Shown here piece by piece: positions 7,211-16,807 of a stretch of 64,000 bases of DNA. The DNA is from Rahnella variigena (GTDB lineage: Bacteria > Pseudomonadota > Gammaproteobacteria > Enterobacterales > Enterobacteriaceae), in contig NZ_NSDJ01000001.1 of NCBI RefSeq assembly GCF_003610915.1, forward strand, positions 2,604,001-2,668,000. Direction: 5' to 3'. The notes below the pieces were generated by a model, which saw nothing but the letters and a program-made list of their open reading frames with translations, did no database searches and had not been told where the DNA came from. Numbering within the stretch: the stretch's first letter is position 1; every line of letters begins with the position of its first letter. Made by a program: the position numbers and the translations under genes.

Positions 7211-8791
7211 ATGAGCAACACAGCAATCAACACGTTCCGCAAAAATACGAAAACACAGGTCGCCGGTGCCATTTTTCTCGCCTTGTCAGGCTTAAGCTTT
7301 GCCGCGCAGGCTGCCGTGCCAAAAGACATGCTGGTGATTGGTAAAGCGGCGGATCCGCAAACGCTGGATCCTGCGGTGACTATCGACAACAACGACTGGA
7401 CAGTCACGTATCCGGCGTATCAGCGCCTGGTGCAGTATAAAACCGAAGACGGCAAAGGCTCGACGCAGGTGGAAGGGGATCTGGCGGCGAGCTGGACATC
7501 GTCACCGGACCAACTGGTCTGGACGTTCAAACTCAAACCGGGCGCTAAATTTGATGACGGTTCCGACGTCAATGCTGACGCGGTGAAATGGTCGTTCGAG
7601 CGTCTGATGAAGATCGGTCAGGGGCCGTCGGAAGCTTTCCCGAAAGACATGACGGTTACGGTGGTCGATCCGATGACGGTGACCTTTACGCTGAAAACGC
7701 CGTTCGCGCCATTCCTCTATACGCTGGCAAATGACGGCGCAGGCATCGTGAATCCGGCAATTGCCAAAGCCAATCCTGGTGATGAAGGCAAGGTGTGGCT
7801 GGCGGGTCATACTGCCGGCTCCGGCCCTTATAAACTCGATCGCTGGCAGAAAGGTCAGCAACTGGTGCTGGTGCCGAATCCGCATTACAACGGCACGAAA
7901 CCGGCGTTCAAACGTGTGACCGTGAAAATTATCGGTGAAAGTGCTACCCGCCGCCTGCAACTGTCGCGCGGGGATCTGGATATCGCCGATTCCCTGCCGA
8001 TGGACCAGCTAGCTGCGCTGAAGAAAGAAGACAAAGTCGCGGTTGAAGAATTCCCTTCATTGCGCGTGACCTATTTGTATCTCAATAACGCCAAAGCGCC
8101 GCTGAATCAGGTGGATTTACGCCGCGCAATTTCTTCTGCCGTGGATTATCAGGGCATGGTGAAAGGCATTCTCGGCGGTAATGCTAAGCAAATGCGCGGG
8201 CCAATCCCTGAGGGTATGTGGGGCTTCGACCCGACAGCGAAGCAATACACCTTAGATCTGACGCAGGCTAAAACTGACCTTGAGAAAGTCAAAGACAAGC
8301 CACAAACGCTGGACTTCCTGTATTCCGACAACGATCCGAACTGGGAATCCATCGCGCTTGCCGTGCAGGCCAGCCTCGGTCAGGCCGGTATTAACGTGAA
8401 GCTGGAAAAGCTGGCTAACGCCACCATGCGAGATCGTATCGGGCAGGGCGATTACGATATTTCGATTGGTAACTGGAGCCCGGATTTCGCCGACCCGTAC
8501 ATGTTTATGAACTACTGGTTTGAGTCCGACAAAAAAGGCCTGCCGGGTAACCGTTCCTTCTACTCCAACCCTGATGTGGATGCATTGCTGAAAAAAGCTG
8601 TGTTAGTCACGGATCAGAAACAGCGCACTGACTACTACCAGCAGGCGCAGAAAATCGTCATTGATGAAGCGGCATACGTTTACCTGTTCCAGAAAAACTA
8701 TCAGGTGGCGATGAACAAAGACGTTAAAGGCTTTGTTTTCAACCCGATGCTGGAGCAGGTGTTTAACGTTTCACAAATGAGTAAAAAATAA
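7211..8791 (+). CDS. ddpA: Periplasmic dipeptide-binding protein of ABC importer (DdpA-like)
   Basis: A 526-residue family 5 solute-binding protein. The signal peptide spans about residues 1-35 (hydrophobic core AGAIFLALSGLSFA, cleavage after AQA). The mature part starts with LVIGKAADPQTLDPA, the standard opening of DppA/OppA proteins. Position between the VanX-like enzyme and two permeases points to D-Ala-D-Ala or related dipeptides, as for DdpA. Substrate assignment rests on gene context. It is separated from the permease by a ~116-bp repeat element, which may alter the expression ratio of binding protein to permease. Confidence 0.78.
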   Translation: MSNTAINTFRKNTKTQVAGAIFLALSGLSFAAQAAVPKDMLVIGKAADPQTLDPAVTIDNNDWTVTYPAYQRLVQYKTEDGKGSTQVEGDLAASWTSSPDQLVWTFKLKPGAKFDDGSDVNADAVKWSFERLMKIGQGPSEAFPKDMTVTVVDPMTVTFTLKTPFAPFLYTLANDGAGIVNPAIAKANPGDEGKVWLAGHTAGSGPYKLDRWQKGQQLVLVPNPHYNGTKPAFKRVTVKIIGESATRRLQLSRGDLDIADSLPMDQLAALKKEDKVAVEEFPSLRVTYLYLNNAKAPLNQVDLRRAISSAVDYQGMVKGILGGNAKQMRGPIPEGMWGFDPTAKQYTLDLTQAKTDLEKVKDKPQTLDFLYSDNDPNWESIALAVQASLGQAGINVKLEKLANATMRDRIGQGDYDISIGNWSPDFADPYMFMNYWFESDKKGLPGNRSFYSNPDVDALLKKAVLVTDQKQRTDYYQQAQKIVIDEAAYVYLFQKNYQVAMNKDVKGFVFNPMLEQVFNVSQMSKK

Positions 8792-8795
8792 ATCC

Positions 8796-8913
8796 CCGTC
8801 ATACTTCGAACTGCAGATGCGTTGGCTGCGCTCATTCGCCCCGGTCACAGGGTATATCCATGCTCCCGGGGACTTGTGAGCTTGCCGCCTTCCTGCAGGC
8901 CGGATTATTTAGG
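8796..8913. repeat. Intergenic inverted-repeat element, copy 1
   Basis: Starts CCGTCATACTTC, contains GATGCGTTGGCTGCGCTC and CTTGCCGCCTTCC, and ends GATTATTTAGG. It matches copies at 16645, 37382 and 56396. The ends form a stem (ACTGCAG near the left, CTGCAGG near the right). The central part diverges most from the other copies. It lies inside the ddp operon between binding protein and permease. Confidence 0.85.
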
Positions 8914-8932
8914 GGATTGGCTGGGGGGTAGG

Positions 8933-9949
8933 ATGACTTTTTGGACTCTGATTCGACAAAGATGCTGGGGTTTGATTTTGGTGATGGCGGGCGTTTGCGT
9001 AATCACTTTTATCATCTCGCATATGATCCCGGGTGACCCGGCGCGCCTGCTGGCGGGCGACCGTGCAAGCAATGAAATGGTCGAACATATCCGTGAGCAA
9101 CTGGGGCTGAATCAGCCGCTGTACGTGCAGTTTTTCCGCTACGTCAGTGATTTGCTGCACGGCGATTTAGGCACGTCTATCCGTACCGGTCGTCCGGTGC
9201 TGGAAGACCTGAAAGCGTTCTTCCCGGCGACGCTTGAACTGGCGGTCAGTGCGCTGTTTCTGGCGATTGTGCTCGGTATTCCGCTTGGCGTGTTATCTGC
9301 GGTGTATCGCAATAAATTCCCGGATCATCTTGTGCGTTTGCTTTCCGTGCTGGGGATATCCACGCCTGCATTCTGGCTGGGGCTGGGCGTTATCATCCTG
9401 TTCTACGGTCATCTGAACCTGCTGCCGGGCGGCGGAAGGCTGGATGACTGGATGGATCCGCCGGCCAATATCACCGGTTTTTATGTCCTCGATTCCCTGC
9501 TGACCGGTAACTGGGATGCGTTCTGGAACAGTCTGCAACATCTGGCGATGCCTGCGCTGACGCTGGCGTTTGTCCACATGGGTATCGTGGCGCGGCAAAT
9601 TCGCTCGGCGATGCTTGAGCAACTGAGCGAAGACTACATCCGCACGGCACGCGCTAACGGGCTTTCCCGCTGGCGTGTGATCCTGAGCCACGCGTTGCCG
9701 AATGCGCTGATCCCGTCGGTCACCGTGCTCGGGCTGGCGATGGGTGATTTACTCTACGGCGCGGTACTGACCGAAACCGTATTTGCCTGGCCGGGCATGG
9801 GCGCGTACGTGGTGAACTCGATTCAGGCGCTGGATTTCCCGGCGGTGATGGGCTTTGCGGTGGTGGTGTCGTTCGCGTACGTCATCGTCAATTTATGTGT
9901 GGATTTACTGTATGTGTGGATCGATCCGCGCATTGGCCGTGAGGGGTGA
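8933..9949 (+). CDS. ddpB: Dipeptide ABC transporter permease (DdpB/DppB-like)
   Basis: Inner-membrane permease of 338 residues from the ATG at 8933, which follows GGGTAGG; an in-frame upstream ATG would begin inside the repeat element and is unlikely. About six transmembrane helices, the first directly after TFWTLIRQRCWGL. Typical DppB blocks are IPGDPARLLAGDRA after helix 1 and the cytoplasmic EAA loop DYIRTARANGLSRW. It pairs with the next gene to form the membrane channel. Confidence 0.8.
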   Translation: MTFWTLIRQRCWGLILVMAGVCVITFIISHMIPGDPARLLAGDRASNEMVEHIREQLGLNQPLYVQFFRYVSDLLHGDLGTSIRTGRPVLEDLKAFFPATLELAVSALFLAIVLGIPLGVLSAVYRNKFPDHLVRLLSVLGISTPAFWLGLGVIILFYGHLNLLPGGGRLDDWMDPPANITGFYVLDSLLTGNWDAFWNSLQHLAMPALTLAFVHMGIVARQIRSAMLEQLSEDYIRTARANGLSRWRVILSHALPNALIPSVTVLGLAMGDLLYGAVLTETVFAWPGMGAYVVNSIQALDFPAVMGFAVVVSFAYVIVNLCVDLLYVWIDPRIGREG

Positions 9950-9952
9950 GGC

Positions 9953-10864
9953 ATGTCAGTGATTGAACCGGGCATCAATAACCATCGTGCCGAGATTGTG
10001 GCACCGGACATCAAACCGCGTTTCGCCAACTGGCGGCGCACATTCCATTTACTGAGCCGCAGTCCGCTGACCATGCTTGGGCTGGCGATCATGTTGATCG
10101 TGTTGTTTATCATGATTTTTTCGCCGTGGCTGGTGCCGCATGACCCGAATGCCATCAGCCTCACCGACCGGTTGCAGGCGCCTTCCGCGCTGCACTGGTT
10201 TGGTACTGATGAAGTCGGAAGGGACCTGTTCAGCCGCGTCCTGATTGGCAGCCAGCAGTCGGTGGCCGCAGGGCTGGCGGTGGTCATTATCGCGGGCACG
10301 ACTGGCTCGCTGCTCGGTTGTTTCTCCGGCGTGGTCGGCGGCGTGGTGGACGCGCTGATCATGCGCTGCATGGACATCATGCTGTCGGTACCGTCACTGG
10401 TCTTAACGATGGCACTGGCTGCCGCGCTCGGGCCGAGTTTATTTAACGCCATGCTGGCAATCGCCGTGGTGCGTATTCCTTTTTATGTGCGGCTGGCGCG
10501 CGGGCAGACGCTGATGTTACGGCATCAGGCGTATATGCAGGCCACGCGGACGTTCGGCGCATCGCGCTGGCATCTGATTACCTGGCACGTTTTACGAAAC
10601 GTAATGCCGCCGTTAGTAGTGCAGGCTTCTCTGGATATCGGTACCTCGATTCTGATGGCCGCGACGCTCGGCTTCATCGGCCTTGGCGCGCAACAACCGA
10701 CCGCAGAATGGGGCGCGATGGTGTCTAATGGCCGCAATTATATTCTCGACCAGTGGTGGTATTCGGCGTTTCCGGGCGTGGCGATACTGATCACGGCCAC
10801 CGGTTTTAACCTGTTCGGCGATGGTCTGCGCGACCTGCTGGATCCTAAAAGCAGAGGGCGCTGA
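9953..10864 (+). CDS. ddpC: Dipeptide ABC transporter permease (DdpC/DppC-like)
   Basis: 303 residues with an N-terminal cytoplasmic tail, a DppC-type first helix (SPLTMLGLAIMLIVLF), the family block HWFGTDEVGRDLFSRVL and an EAA loop (YMQATRTFGASRWHLI). The start lies 3 bp after the ddpB stop. Partner of DdpB in the inner membrane. Confidence 0.8.
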   Translation: MSVIEPGINNHRAEIVAPDIKPRFANWRRTFHLLSRSPLTMLGLAIMLIVLFIMIFSPWLVPHDPNAISLTDRLQAPSALHWFGTDEVGRDLFSRVLIGSQQSVAAGLAVVIIAGTTGSLLGCFSGVVGGVVDALIMRCMDIMLSVPSLVLTMALAAALGPSLFNAMLAIAVVRIPFYVRLARGQTLMLRHQAYMQATRTFGASRWHLITWHVLRNVMPPLVVQASLDIGTSILMAATLGFIGLGAQQPTAEWGAMVSNGRNYILDQWWYSAFPGVAILITATGFNLFGDGLRDLLDPKSRGR

Positions 10865-10865
10865 A

Positions 10866-11894
10866 ATGACTGAACAAACCCAGGCGCCGGTACTGAAAAT
10901 CGACAATCTGCAACTGGTCTTTCCGGTGTACGGCGGCGAAGTCAGCGCACTGAATCAGGTTTCGCTGTCTGTGAACGCCGGCGAAATCGTCGGCGTGGTG
11001 GGCGAATCCGGCTCAGGCAAATCGGTCACGGCGATGATGGCGATGCGCCTGCTGCCACCCGATGGCTTCACTGTCACGGGCGGCGCGTTACACATGCTCG
11101 GCACCGATGTGGTTCATGCCAGTGAAGAACAGATGCGCGCCTTACGTGGCGCTCGCGTGGCGATGATTTTTCAGGAGCCAATGAATGCCCTGAACCCGAC
11201 ACGCAAAATTGGCCGTCAGATGTGCGAAGTCATCTGCCTGCATCAGAAACTCAGCAAGGCGCAGGCATGGCAAAAAGCCATCGGGCTGCTTGATGACATG
11301 CAGATTGCCGATGCAGAACAGGTGATGTCGCGCTATCCGTTCGAGCTTTCCGGCGGGATGCGCCAGCGGGTATTAATCGCAATGGCTTTTTCCTGCGAGC
11401 CGGAACTGATCATCGCCGACGAACCGACGACCGCACTGGACGTTACCGTGCAGCGTCAGGTATTACGCTTGCTTCAGCGTAAGGCCCGCGCCAGTGGTAC
11501 CGCCGTGTTATTCATCACCCATGATATGGCGGTGGTGTCGCAGCTTTGCGACCGTGTTTATGTGATGTACGCCGGGCATGTGATTGAAAGCGGCAACACG
11601 GCTGACGTGATCGACACGCCGTCGCATCCGTATTCCATCGGCTTATTGCAGGCCGCGCCGGAGAATGGTGAGCCACGTAGCCTGCTGAAAGCCATTCCCG
11701 GCACGGTGCCGAATCTGGCAAAACTGCCGCAAGGCTGTGCATTTCGCGGGCGCTGCAATCACGCAGACGAGCGTTGTCTGATAACACCTGTGTTGTCACC
11801 GCTGACTCAGTTTCCGCTGCAGTCCGTCGCCTGCTGGCATCCGCAGCGTCATGCCGCTGAAATCAACATTCAACGCATTGAGGAGCATTCCTGA
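10866..11894 (+). CDS. ddpD: Dipeptide ABC transporter ATPase (DdpD/DppD-like)
   Basis: 342 residues from the ATG one base past the ddpC stop. Walker A GESGSGKS at 46-53, signature [10 protein letters not shown], Walker [14 protein letters not shown]. The C-terminal oligopeptide extension has the cysteine cluster ([15 protein letters not shown]) that forms an iron-sulfur site in OppD/DppD proteins. Works with the ddpF product. Confidence 0.82.
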   Translation: MTEQTQAPVLKIDNLQLVFPVYGGEVSALNQVSLSVNAGEIVGVVGESGSGKSVTAMMAMRLLPPDGFTVTGGALHMLGTDVVHASEEQMRALRGARVAMIFQEPMNALNPTRKIGRQMCEVICLHQKLSKAQAWQKAIGLLDDMQIADAEQVMSRYPFELSGGMRQRVLIAMAFSCEPELIIADEPTTALDVTVQRQVLRLLQRKARASGTAVLFITHDMAVVSQLCDRVYVMYAGHVIESGNTADVIDTPSHPYSIGLLQAAPENGEPRSLLKAIPGTVPNLAKLPQGCAFRGRCNHADERCLITPVLSPLTQFPLQSVACWHPQRHAAEINIQRIEEHS

Positions 11895-12850
11895 TGATTG
11901 CTGAAGCATTGGTCGAGTTGCAGGATGTGCGCGTGCGGTTCCCGGCCAGTTATAACTGGCGCGGTAAACCTACCGGTTATGTCCATGCGCTGAACGGGCT
12001 TGATCTCAATATTATCCGCGGCGAGACGTTAGGGATTGTTGGCGAATCCGGTTGCGGAAAAAGCACGCTGGCACAATTGCTGATGGGATTACAAAAACCG
12101 AGCAGCGGAGAAATTCACCGTGCCCGCCATGATAATTCCTGGTTTGGTTCCGGTATGCAGATGGTATTTCAGGATCCACAATCGTCGCTTGATCCGCGCC
12201 TGCCGGTCTGGCGAATCATCACTGAGCCGGTATATGTGCAGAAACACAACAGCAGCCGCGAACGTCGTGAACTGGCTGTCACATTGGCGGAACAGGTGGG
12301 TATTCGCAAAGAATACCTCGACCGTCTTCCGCATGAATTTTCCGGCGGCCAGCGTCAGCGTATTTCCATTGCCCGCGCGCTGTCTTCCGAACCAGACATC
12401 ATCGTGCTGGATGAACCGACGTCAGCGCTGGATATTTCAGTGCAGGCGCAAATTCTCAATCTGCTGGTTGAACTGCAACGCCAGCGTAATCTGACCTACG
12501 TGCTGATTTCCCATAACGTGTCCGTTGTGCGCCACATGAGTGACCGCGTGGCCGTGATGTATCTGGGGCAAATAGTTGAACTGGGCGCGGCGGAAAAAGT
12601 GCTGTCCGAGCCGCAGCATCCGTACACCCGGTTGCTGCTCGATTCGGTTCCCCGTGCCGGACGCGCTCTGGATGAGGGGATCGTTGATAAAAAGGGCGAG
12701 CTTCCCAGTAACCGTAATCTGCCGATGGGCTGTTATTTTCGCGAACGCTGTCCGCTGGCCGGTGACGGCTGTCAGATGCCGCAGGAGCTTGTCTGCGGGG
12801 CAGGTGGGGTGGTAGCGAGGTGTCATCGGGTTATGCCGGAGCGGGTGTAG
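11894..12850 (+). CDS. ddpF: Dipeptide ABC transporter ATPase (DdpF/DppF-like)
   Basis: 318 residues; its ATG overlaps the ddpD stop (ATGA). Walker A GESGCGKS at 50-57, Walker B IIVLDEPTSALD, and a signature that reads FSGGQ rather than LSGGQ, as is common in DppF-type subunits. The C-terminal cysteine cluster (GCYFRERCPLAGDGC) is present. Last gene of the unit; a G/C-rich repeat follows within 10 bp and may serve as the 3' end. Confidence 0.82.
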   Translation: MIAEALVELQDVRVRFPASYNWRGKPTGYVHALNGLDLNIIRGETLGIVGESGCGKSTLAQLLMGLQKPSSGEIHRARHDNSWFGSGMQMVFQDPQSSLDPRLPVWRIITEPVYVQKHNSSRERRELAVTLAEQVGIRKEYLDRLPHEFSGGQRQRISIARALSSEPDIIVLDEPTSALDISVQAQILNLLVELQRQRNLTYVLISHNVSVVRHMSDRVAVMYLGQIVELGAAEKVLSEPQHPYTRLLLDSVPRAGRALDEGIVDKKGELPSNRNLPMGCYFRERCPLAGDGCQMPQELVCGAGGVVARCHRVMPERV

Positions 12851-12858
12851 TTTCTAGC

Positions 12859-13011
12859 TCCTCCCCCTGCGAAGGGGGAGGCGGGGAGGGGGTATTAATG
12901 GCGAAACAATTGTTGAAGTATCCGCCGGGTAAAAACGTGCCAAAGCAAACTTCAACGCTATGATTTCTCTGTAATACCCCACCCCAACCCTCCCCTTCGC
13001 AGGGGAGGGAG
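12859..13011. repeat. G/C-rich intergenic repeat, copy 1
   Basis: Begins CTCCTCCCCCTGCGAAGG, continues with GGAGGCGGGGAGGGGGT and ends CCCTCCCCTTCGCAGGGG. The outer parts are complementary, so the whole unit can fold as a long hairpin. A second copy is at 18109-18234. The middle differs between the copies while the ends are nearly identical. It separates the ddp operon from the converging gallate operon. Confidence 0.85.
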
Positions 13012-13052
13012 TTGACCGGTTTTTTCCTCCGGTCAGGTGAGAAAGGGACAAC

Positions 13053-13937
13053 TTATTTTCGTAAAAGATCCACTGTTTTCCCCCAGTCAAACGGCTCCAG
13101 ATCCGTATACCTGATCCCTTTCGAGCCCAGCGCATCCACCATCCACTGTTGGGCCAGCACCGTACCGGAGCTCATATTCGGTGCGACGCCGACATCTTCG
13201 AGCGTTTTCACCACTTCACGCATTTCCTCGGCGCGGCGTTTGCCATGTTCCGCAATCCGGCTGATGAGATAGTGCGGAAACTGCGCGTTCCAGCCGAGTG
13301 AGGGGAAACTGGCATGCAGCGAAGCCAGTACTTCTTGTTCGACGCCGTACTGGCGCGCGGCACTCAGGCATTCGGCGGTCAGCGCTTCCAGACCTTTGAT
13401 CATCACGCTGCGGCACATTTTGATCGCCGAGGCTTCTCCGACGGTGTTGCTGTGAACGTTGCTGTTAAATCCGGTTTCATTCAGCCATTCGCTGATGGCG
13501 TAAACATGCGTGCCACCAAGCAGCAGCGGGGTTTTCAGGCGTGCGGGCGGATAGGGCGCCATCACAGCGACGTCGATATAATTGCCGCCTGCCTGTTCAA
13601 TCAGCGCCATCGCCTCGCGTTTGGTGTGGGGTGAAACGGAATTCAGATCGAGAAAGAACTGTCCGGGGGCGAGGTGCCGGGCGACGGCACCGGCCACTTT
13701 CAGCGCTTCGGCGGCGGTCACGGCTGAAAATATGATCTGACTGTTTTTCACGGCGTCTTCGACAGACAGCGCAAAGCTCACTCCCGCGTCACGGGCTCGC
13801 TGACGGATAACGGGGGAATCGGTCTGCTTATCAAACGCCGCAACGTCCAGCGCCGGATGTTGCTTTTTCAGGTCCGTTGCCAGAATAGTGCCGACTTCGC
13901 CAAGGCCAATTAAGGTAATGCGGGTCACGTTATTCAT
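13053..13937 (-). CDS. NAD(P)-dependent oxidoreductase, 6-phosphogluconate-dehydrogenase-like with DUF1932
   Basis: 294 residues with an N-terminal Rossmann motif GLGEVG at 11-16 and an all-helical C-terminal DUF1932 domain. This architecture belongs to the beta-hydroxyacid dehydrogenase superfamily; the conserved Lys (IKMCRSVMIKGLEAL) sits in the expected place. The ATG at 13937 overlaps the galD stop by 8 bp, so it is the last gene of the galB-galC-galD unit. Its role is not established. A dehydrogenase acting on a hydroxy- or oxo-acid intermediate of the pathway, replacing a LigC-type enzyme, is a guess from context. Confidence 0.7.
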   Translation of the reverse strand: MNNVTRITLIGLGEVGTILATDLKKQHPALDVAAFDKQTDSPVIRQRARDAGVSFALSVEDAVKNSQIIFSAVTAAEALKVAGAVARHLAPGQFFLDLNSVSPHTKREAMALIEQAGGNYIDVAVMAPYPPARLKTPLLLGGTHVYAISEWLNETGFNSNVHSNTVGEASAIKMCRSVMIKGLEALTAECLSAARQYGVEQEVLASLHASFPSLGWNAQFPHYLISRIAEHGKRRAEEMREVVKTLEDVGVAPNMSSGTVLAQQWMVDALGSKGIRYTDLEPFDWGKTVDLLRK

Positions 13938-15054
13938 GATGGGATTCCTGATGATTGTCCTGATTGCCGTCCCAGATGCTGGCAGGGATCGCGACGCGGC
14001 CTTCAAAAATCAGGCGGGCGGTGCGTAACAGTGCGCAACCTTTCAGGCGCTCTGCACCGGTTTTTGTCGGGTCGAGTTGTAATTCCACGCTGAATTCGCC
14101 GGTCGGATGTTCCACGCTGATTAACGGCGTGTTGCCTGATGGCGCATGTGCCAGCCCTTCGGTAATGCTGCCGGGGATCAGGCAGGCGCTGGCGACGCTG
14201 ACCGCGCCGAGAACGCCAATTGACGCGTGACATCGGTGTGGGATAAACGTACGGCTGGAGATAGCACCACCGTTTCGCGGTTCGGCAATCAGGGTCATTT
14301 TCGGCACGGTACGCTGCGAGACATCGCCGAGATTCATTTTCGGGCCCGCCTGTAAACGGATCGACTCGAGGCTTTTTTTCAGTTCTGTATCAGCATCCAG
14401 CTGTTCGCGGGTCTCATAACCACTGCGCCCGAAATCGGCGGCACGCAGCAGAATAACCGGCATGCCGTTGTCGATACAGGTAACGTCGATACCGTCGAAT
14501 GTGTCGCGGGCGTTACCCGTCGGCAGCAGTGTGCCGCAACTGGAACCGGCGATATCGGCAAATTCCACGCTGATTTTGGCCGCAGTGCCCGGTACGCCGT
14601 CAATGCGCAAATCACCCTGATAGCAAACCTGACCGTCTTCTACAGGCACATGAGCGGTCGCAATCTGGCCGGTATTTTCCATGAAGATCCGCACCGGGGT
14701 CATCCCTTCGATCGCGCTGACCAGCTGGCGTTCGAGGGCGAACGGGCCGACGGCGGCCAGAATATTGCCGCAGTTTTGACCGTAATCTACCACCGCTTTA
14801 TCAACATTCACCTGCGCAAAAAGGTAATCGACGTCGGCATCAGGTCGCGCCGAAGGGCGGACAATGGCCACTTTGCTGGTCAGCGGATCTGCGCCGCCGA
14901 GACCGTCAATCTGGCGAGGATCGGGTGAACCCATCACCGCCAGCAGCACGTTATCGCGTAAAGTCTGGTCTGCCGGTAAATCATCCGCCAGAAAGAATGC
15001 GCCTTTGGACGTGCCGCCGCGCATCAGCAGGCAGGGAATTCGGGTCTGCGGCAT
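13930..15054 (-). CDS. galD: 4-oxalomesaconate tautomerase (GalD, PrpF/DAP-epimerase fold)
   Basis: A 374-residue PrpF-family protein built of two DapF-like halves. In the gallate pathway GalD interconverts keto and enol forms of 4-oxalomesaconate to supply the substrate of the hydratase. Recognisable segments are the N-terminal CLLMRGGTSKGAFFLADDLP and VDYGQNCGNILAAVGPFA. Length agrees with the characterised Pseudomonas putida enzyme (~360). Context with galB, galC and galA makes this assignment preferable to the related methylaconitate isomerase PrpF. Confidence 0.85.
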   Translation of the reverse strand: MPQTRIPCLLMRGGTSKGAFFLADDLPADQTLRDNVLLAVMGSPDPRQIDGLGGADPLTSKVAIVRPSARPDADVDYLFAQVNVDKAVVDYGQNCGNILAAVGPFALERQLVSAIEGMTPVRIFMENTGQIATAHVPVEDGQVCYQGDLRIDGVPGTAAKISVEFADIAGSSCGTLLPTGNARDTFDGIDVTCIDNGMPVILLRAADFGRSGYETREQLDADTELKKSLESIRLQAGPKMNLGDVSQRTVPKMTLIAEPRNGGAISSRTFIPHRCHASIGVLGAVSVASACLIPGSITEGLAHAPSGNTPLISVEHPTGEFSVELQLDPTKTGAERLKGCALLRTARLIFEGRVAIPASIWDGNQDNHQESHHE

Positions 15055-15063
15055 ATCGGCTCC

Positions 15064-15789
15064 TCAGCGCTTTTCGGCTTGCTCTAATTCTTCGGTGGAA
15101 TCGAAATACTTCAGGCCTTTTTCTGCCAGACGCGGGCGCATATTGTAGATATCCAGCCCGAGTTCGCCGTCTGCCATTCTTGCGCGTTTACTTTCTTCCA
15201 GCGCTTCACGCTCACGGCTGGCCTGCGCCACTTGCGCGACCTCTTCGCGGCGAACGACCACCACGCCGTCATCATCGGCCACGATGGCATCGCCCGGATA
15301 CACCAGCTGTCCCGCACAGACCACCGGCACGTTCACGGAGCCGAGCGTTTCCTTGATGGTGCCCTGTGCATGAACCGCACGCGACCAGACGCGGAATCCC
15401 ATATCGCGCAAAGTTTTGGTATCACGCACGCCGAGATCGGCAACCAGTCCGACAACGCCACGTGCTTTCAGCGACGTTGCCAATAAATCGCCGAAGAAGC
15501 CGTCGCAACAGGGTGAAGTTGGCGCCACAACCAGAATATCGCCCGGCTGACATTGTTCGACGGCGACGTGGAACATCCAGTTATCGCCCGGCGCGGTCAG
15601 CACGGTGACCGCGCTGCCTGAAATCGCACAATCCTGTTGAATCGGACGAATGCCTGCCTCCAGCAAACCCTTGCGACCTTGCGCTTCATGTACGGTGGCG
15701 ACGCCAAAGGCTGCGAGAGCAGTCACGTCCGCTTTATTTGCCCGTGGAATATGGCGAACCACGACGCCTTTTTTGCCGACCAGACTCAT
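15064..15789 (-). CDS. galC: 4-carboxy-4-hydroxy-2-oxoadipate aldolase (GalC/LigK, RraA-like)
   Basis: A 241-residue class II aldolase of the RraA-like HMG/CHA family, cleaving 4-carboxy-4-hydroxy-2-oxoadipate to pyruvate and oxaloacetate. It has the metal/substrate loop [19 protein letters not shown] and the [12 protein letters not shown] segment typical of the family. Its ATG overlaps the galB stop (ATGA). The start used gives the family length; the long upstream frame lies within galB and is discarded. Confidence 0.87.
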   Translation of the reverse strand: MSLVGKKGVVVRHIPRANKADVTALAAFGVATVHEAQGRKGLLEAGIRPIQQDCAISGSAVTVLTAPGDNWMFHVAVEQCQPGDILVVAPTSPCCDGFFGDLLATSLKARGVVGLVADLGVRDTKTLRDMGFRVWSRAVHAQGTIKETLGSVNVPVVCAGQLVYPGDAIVADDDGVVVVRREEVAQVAQASREREALEESKRARMADGELGLDIYNMRPRLAEKGLKYFDSTEELEQAEKR

Positions 15790-16532
15790 GCTAAATCCTC
15801 CGTCACGCGCGGGAAGATGCTCTGATAGCCTTCGCCGTAAACGATGTTTTTGGCGCTGGTGATCCCGACATTTCGTTTGGCCTGCACGCCGCGCTGCTGG
15901 GCGACGCGGGTGTAGTACTCCCACAAATGTTCCTGACCGGCCATGCACTGGATAGCCTGATATTTCTTGTCCCAGACGTCGGTGATATCGAGCAGAACAT
16001 CGGGTTTCCAGTCGCACTGTTCCGGCTGATGTGGTTCAAAACAGTAAACCGGCGGCGCGCCGACGATGGTTTCACCCGGTTTATAGCCTTCGGCCTGCGC
16101 GATAATCCGCGCTTCCTGCGCCAGATGTGTCGCCATCGGATGATCGTAGTTGTACGGATCTTTCAGCGAATGGGTCAGCACGAAATGCGGCTGCACGCGG
16201 CGGTAAACATCGGCCAGGCGGAACAGCGATTCTTTATCGGCACGCAGCGGATAATCGCCCATATCGAAAAACTCAACGGTGGCACCGAGAATTTCAGCGG
16301 CCGCCATGGCTTCTTCGCGACGCGACGCTTTCACGATGTCTTCCGTCATGTTGCCTTTACGCCACAGTTTGGCGGATTCACCGCGCTCGCCGAAAGACAG
16401 ACAAACGATGTGGACGGCATAACCGGCCTGGGTATGTTTGGCGATGGCACCGCCCGCACGCCAGACGAAATCGGCGGAGTGGGCGCTGACGACTAATGCA
16501 CTTTTAGAATCATCTTTTTTTGGCTGAGTCAT
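15786..16532 (-). CDS. galB: 4-oxalomesaconate hydratase (GalB, PIG-L/LmbE fold)
   Basis: 248 residues of the PIG-L deacetylase fold used here as a hydratase: it adds water to the enol form of 4-oxalomesaconate. The usual AHPDDE metal motif is AHSADF (from residue 17), as in GalB-type proteins, and a second His lies in [14 protein letters not shown]. The start is the ATG at 16532 preceded by AGGACACC. It is the first gene of the galB-galC-galD-dehydrogenase operon and is divergent from the LysR regulator, with a repeat element in the shared upstream region. Confidence 0.85.
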   Translation of the reverse strand: MTQPKKDDSKSALVVSAHSADFVWRAGGAIAKHTQAGYAVHIVCLSFGERGESAKLWRKGNMTEDIVKASRREEAMAAAEILGATVEFFDMGDYPLRADKESLFRLADVYRRVQPHFVLTHSLKDPYNYDHPMATHLAQEARIIAQAEGYKPGETIVGAPPVYCFEPHQPEQCDWKPDVLLDITDVWDKKYQAIQCMAGQEHLWEYYTRVAQQRGVQAKRNVGITSAKNIVYGEGYQSIFPRVTEDLA

Positions 16533-16644
16533 GAGGGTGTCCTTGGTTTTATTGTTCTCAAAATGTCTGAGTTCCATGCTGTCAGCCTGCGCACGTGACG
16601 GGTAATTCATTTGAGCGCAGGAGGTATGCATTTTATTTATATAA

Positions 16645-16760
16645 CCGTCATACTTCACATTGCGGATGCGTTGGCTGCGCTCAATCTCCCGAATCACTTA
16701 CTTATGTAAGCTCATCGGGTGCTCTCGCTTGCCGCCTTCCCGTAACGTGAATTATTTAGG
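16645..16760. repeat. Intergenic inverted-repeat element, copy 2
   Basis: 116 bp, CCGTCATACTTC to GAATTATTTAGG, with terminal arms ACTTCACATTGCGG and CCGTAACGTGAATT that pair and a central CTTACTTATGTAAG hairpin. It lies between divergent galB and galR, about 110 bp from galB and 47 bp from galR, so it sits in the control region of both. Confidence 0.88.
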
Positions 16761-16807
16761 TTATAGTGCTGAGGGATGTCACTGAAAGAAACTGACAGGA
16801 GAAGGGG

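Noticed and set aside
13013..13035. Hairpin TGACCGG/CCGGTCA downstream of the DUF1932 gene
   Set aside because: No T-run follows on the minus strand, so I did not call it a terminator.
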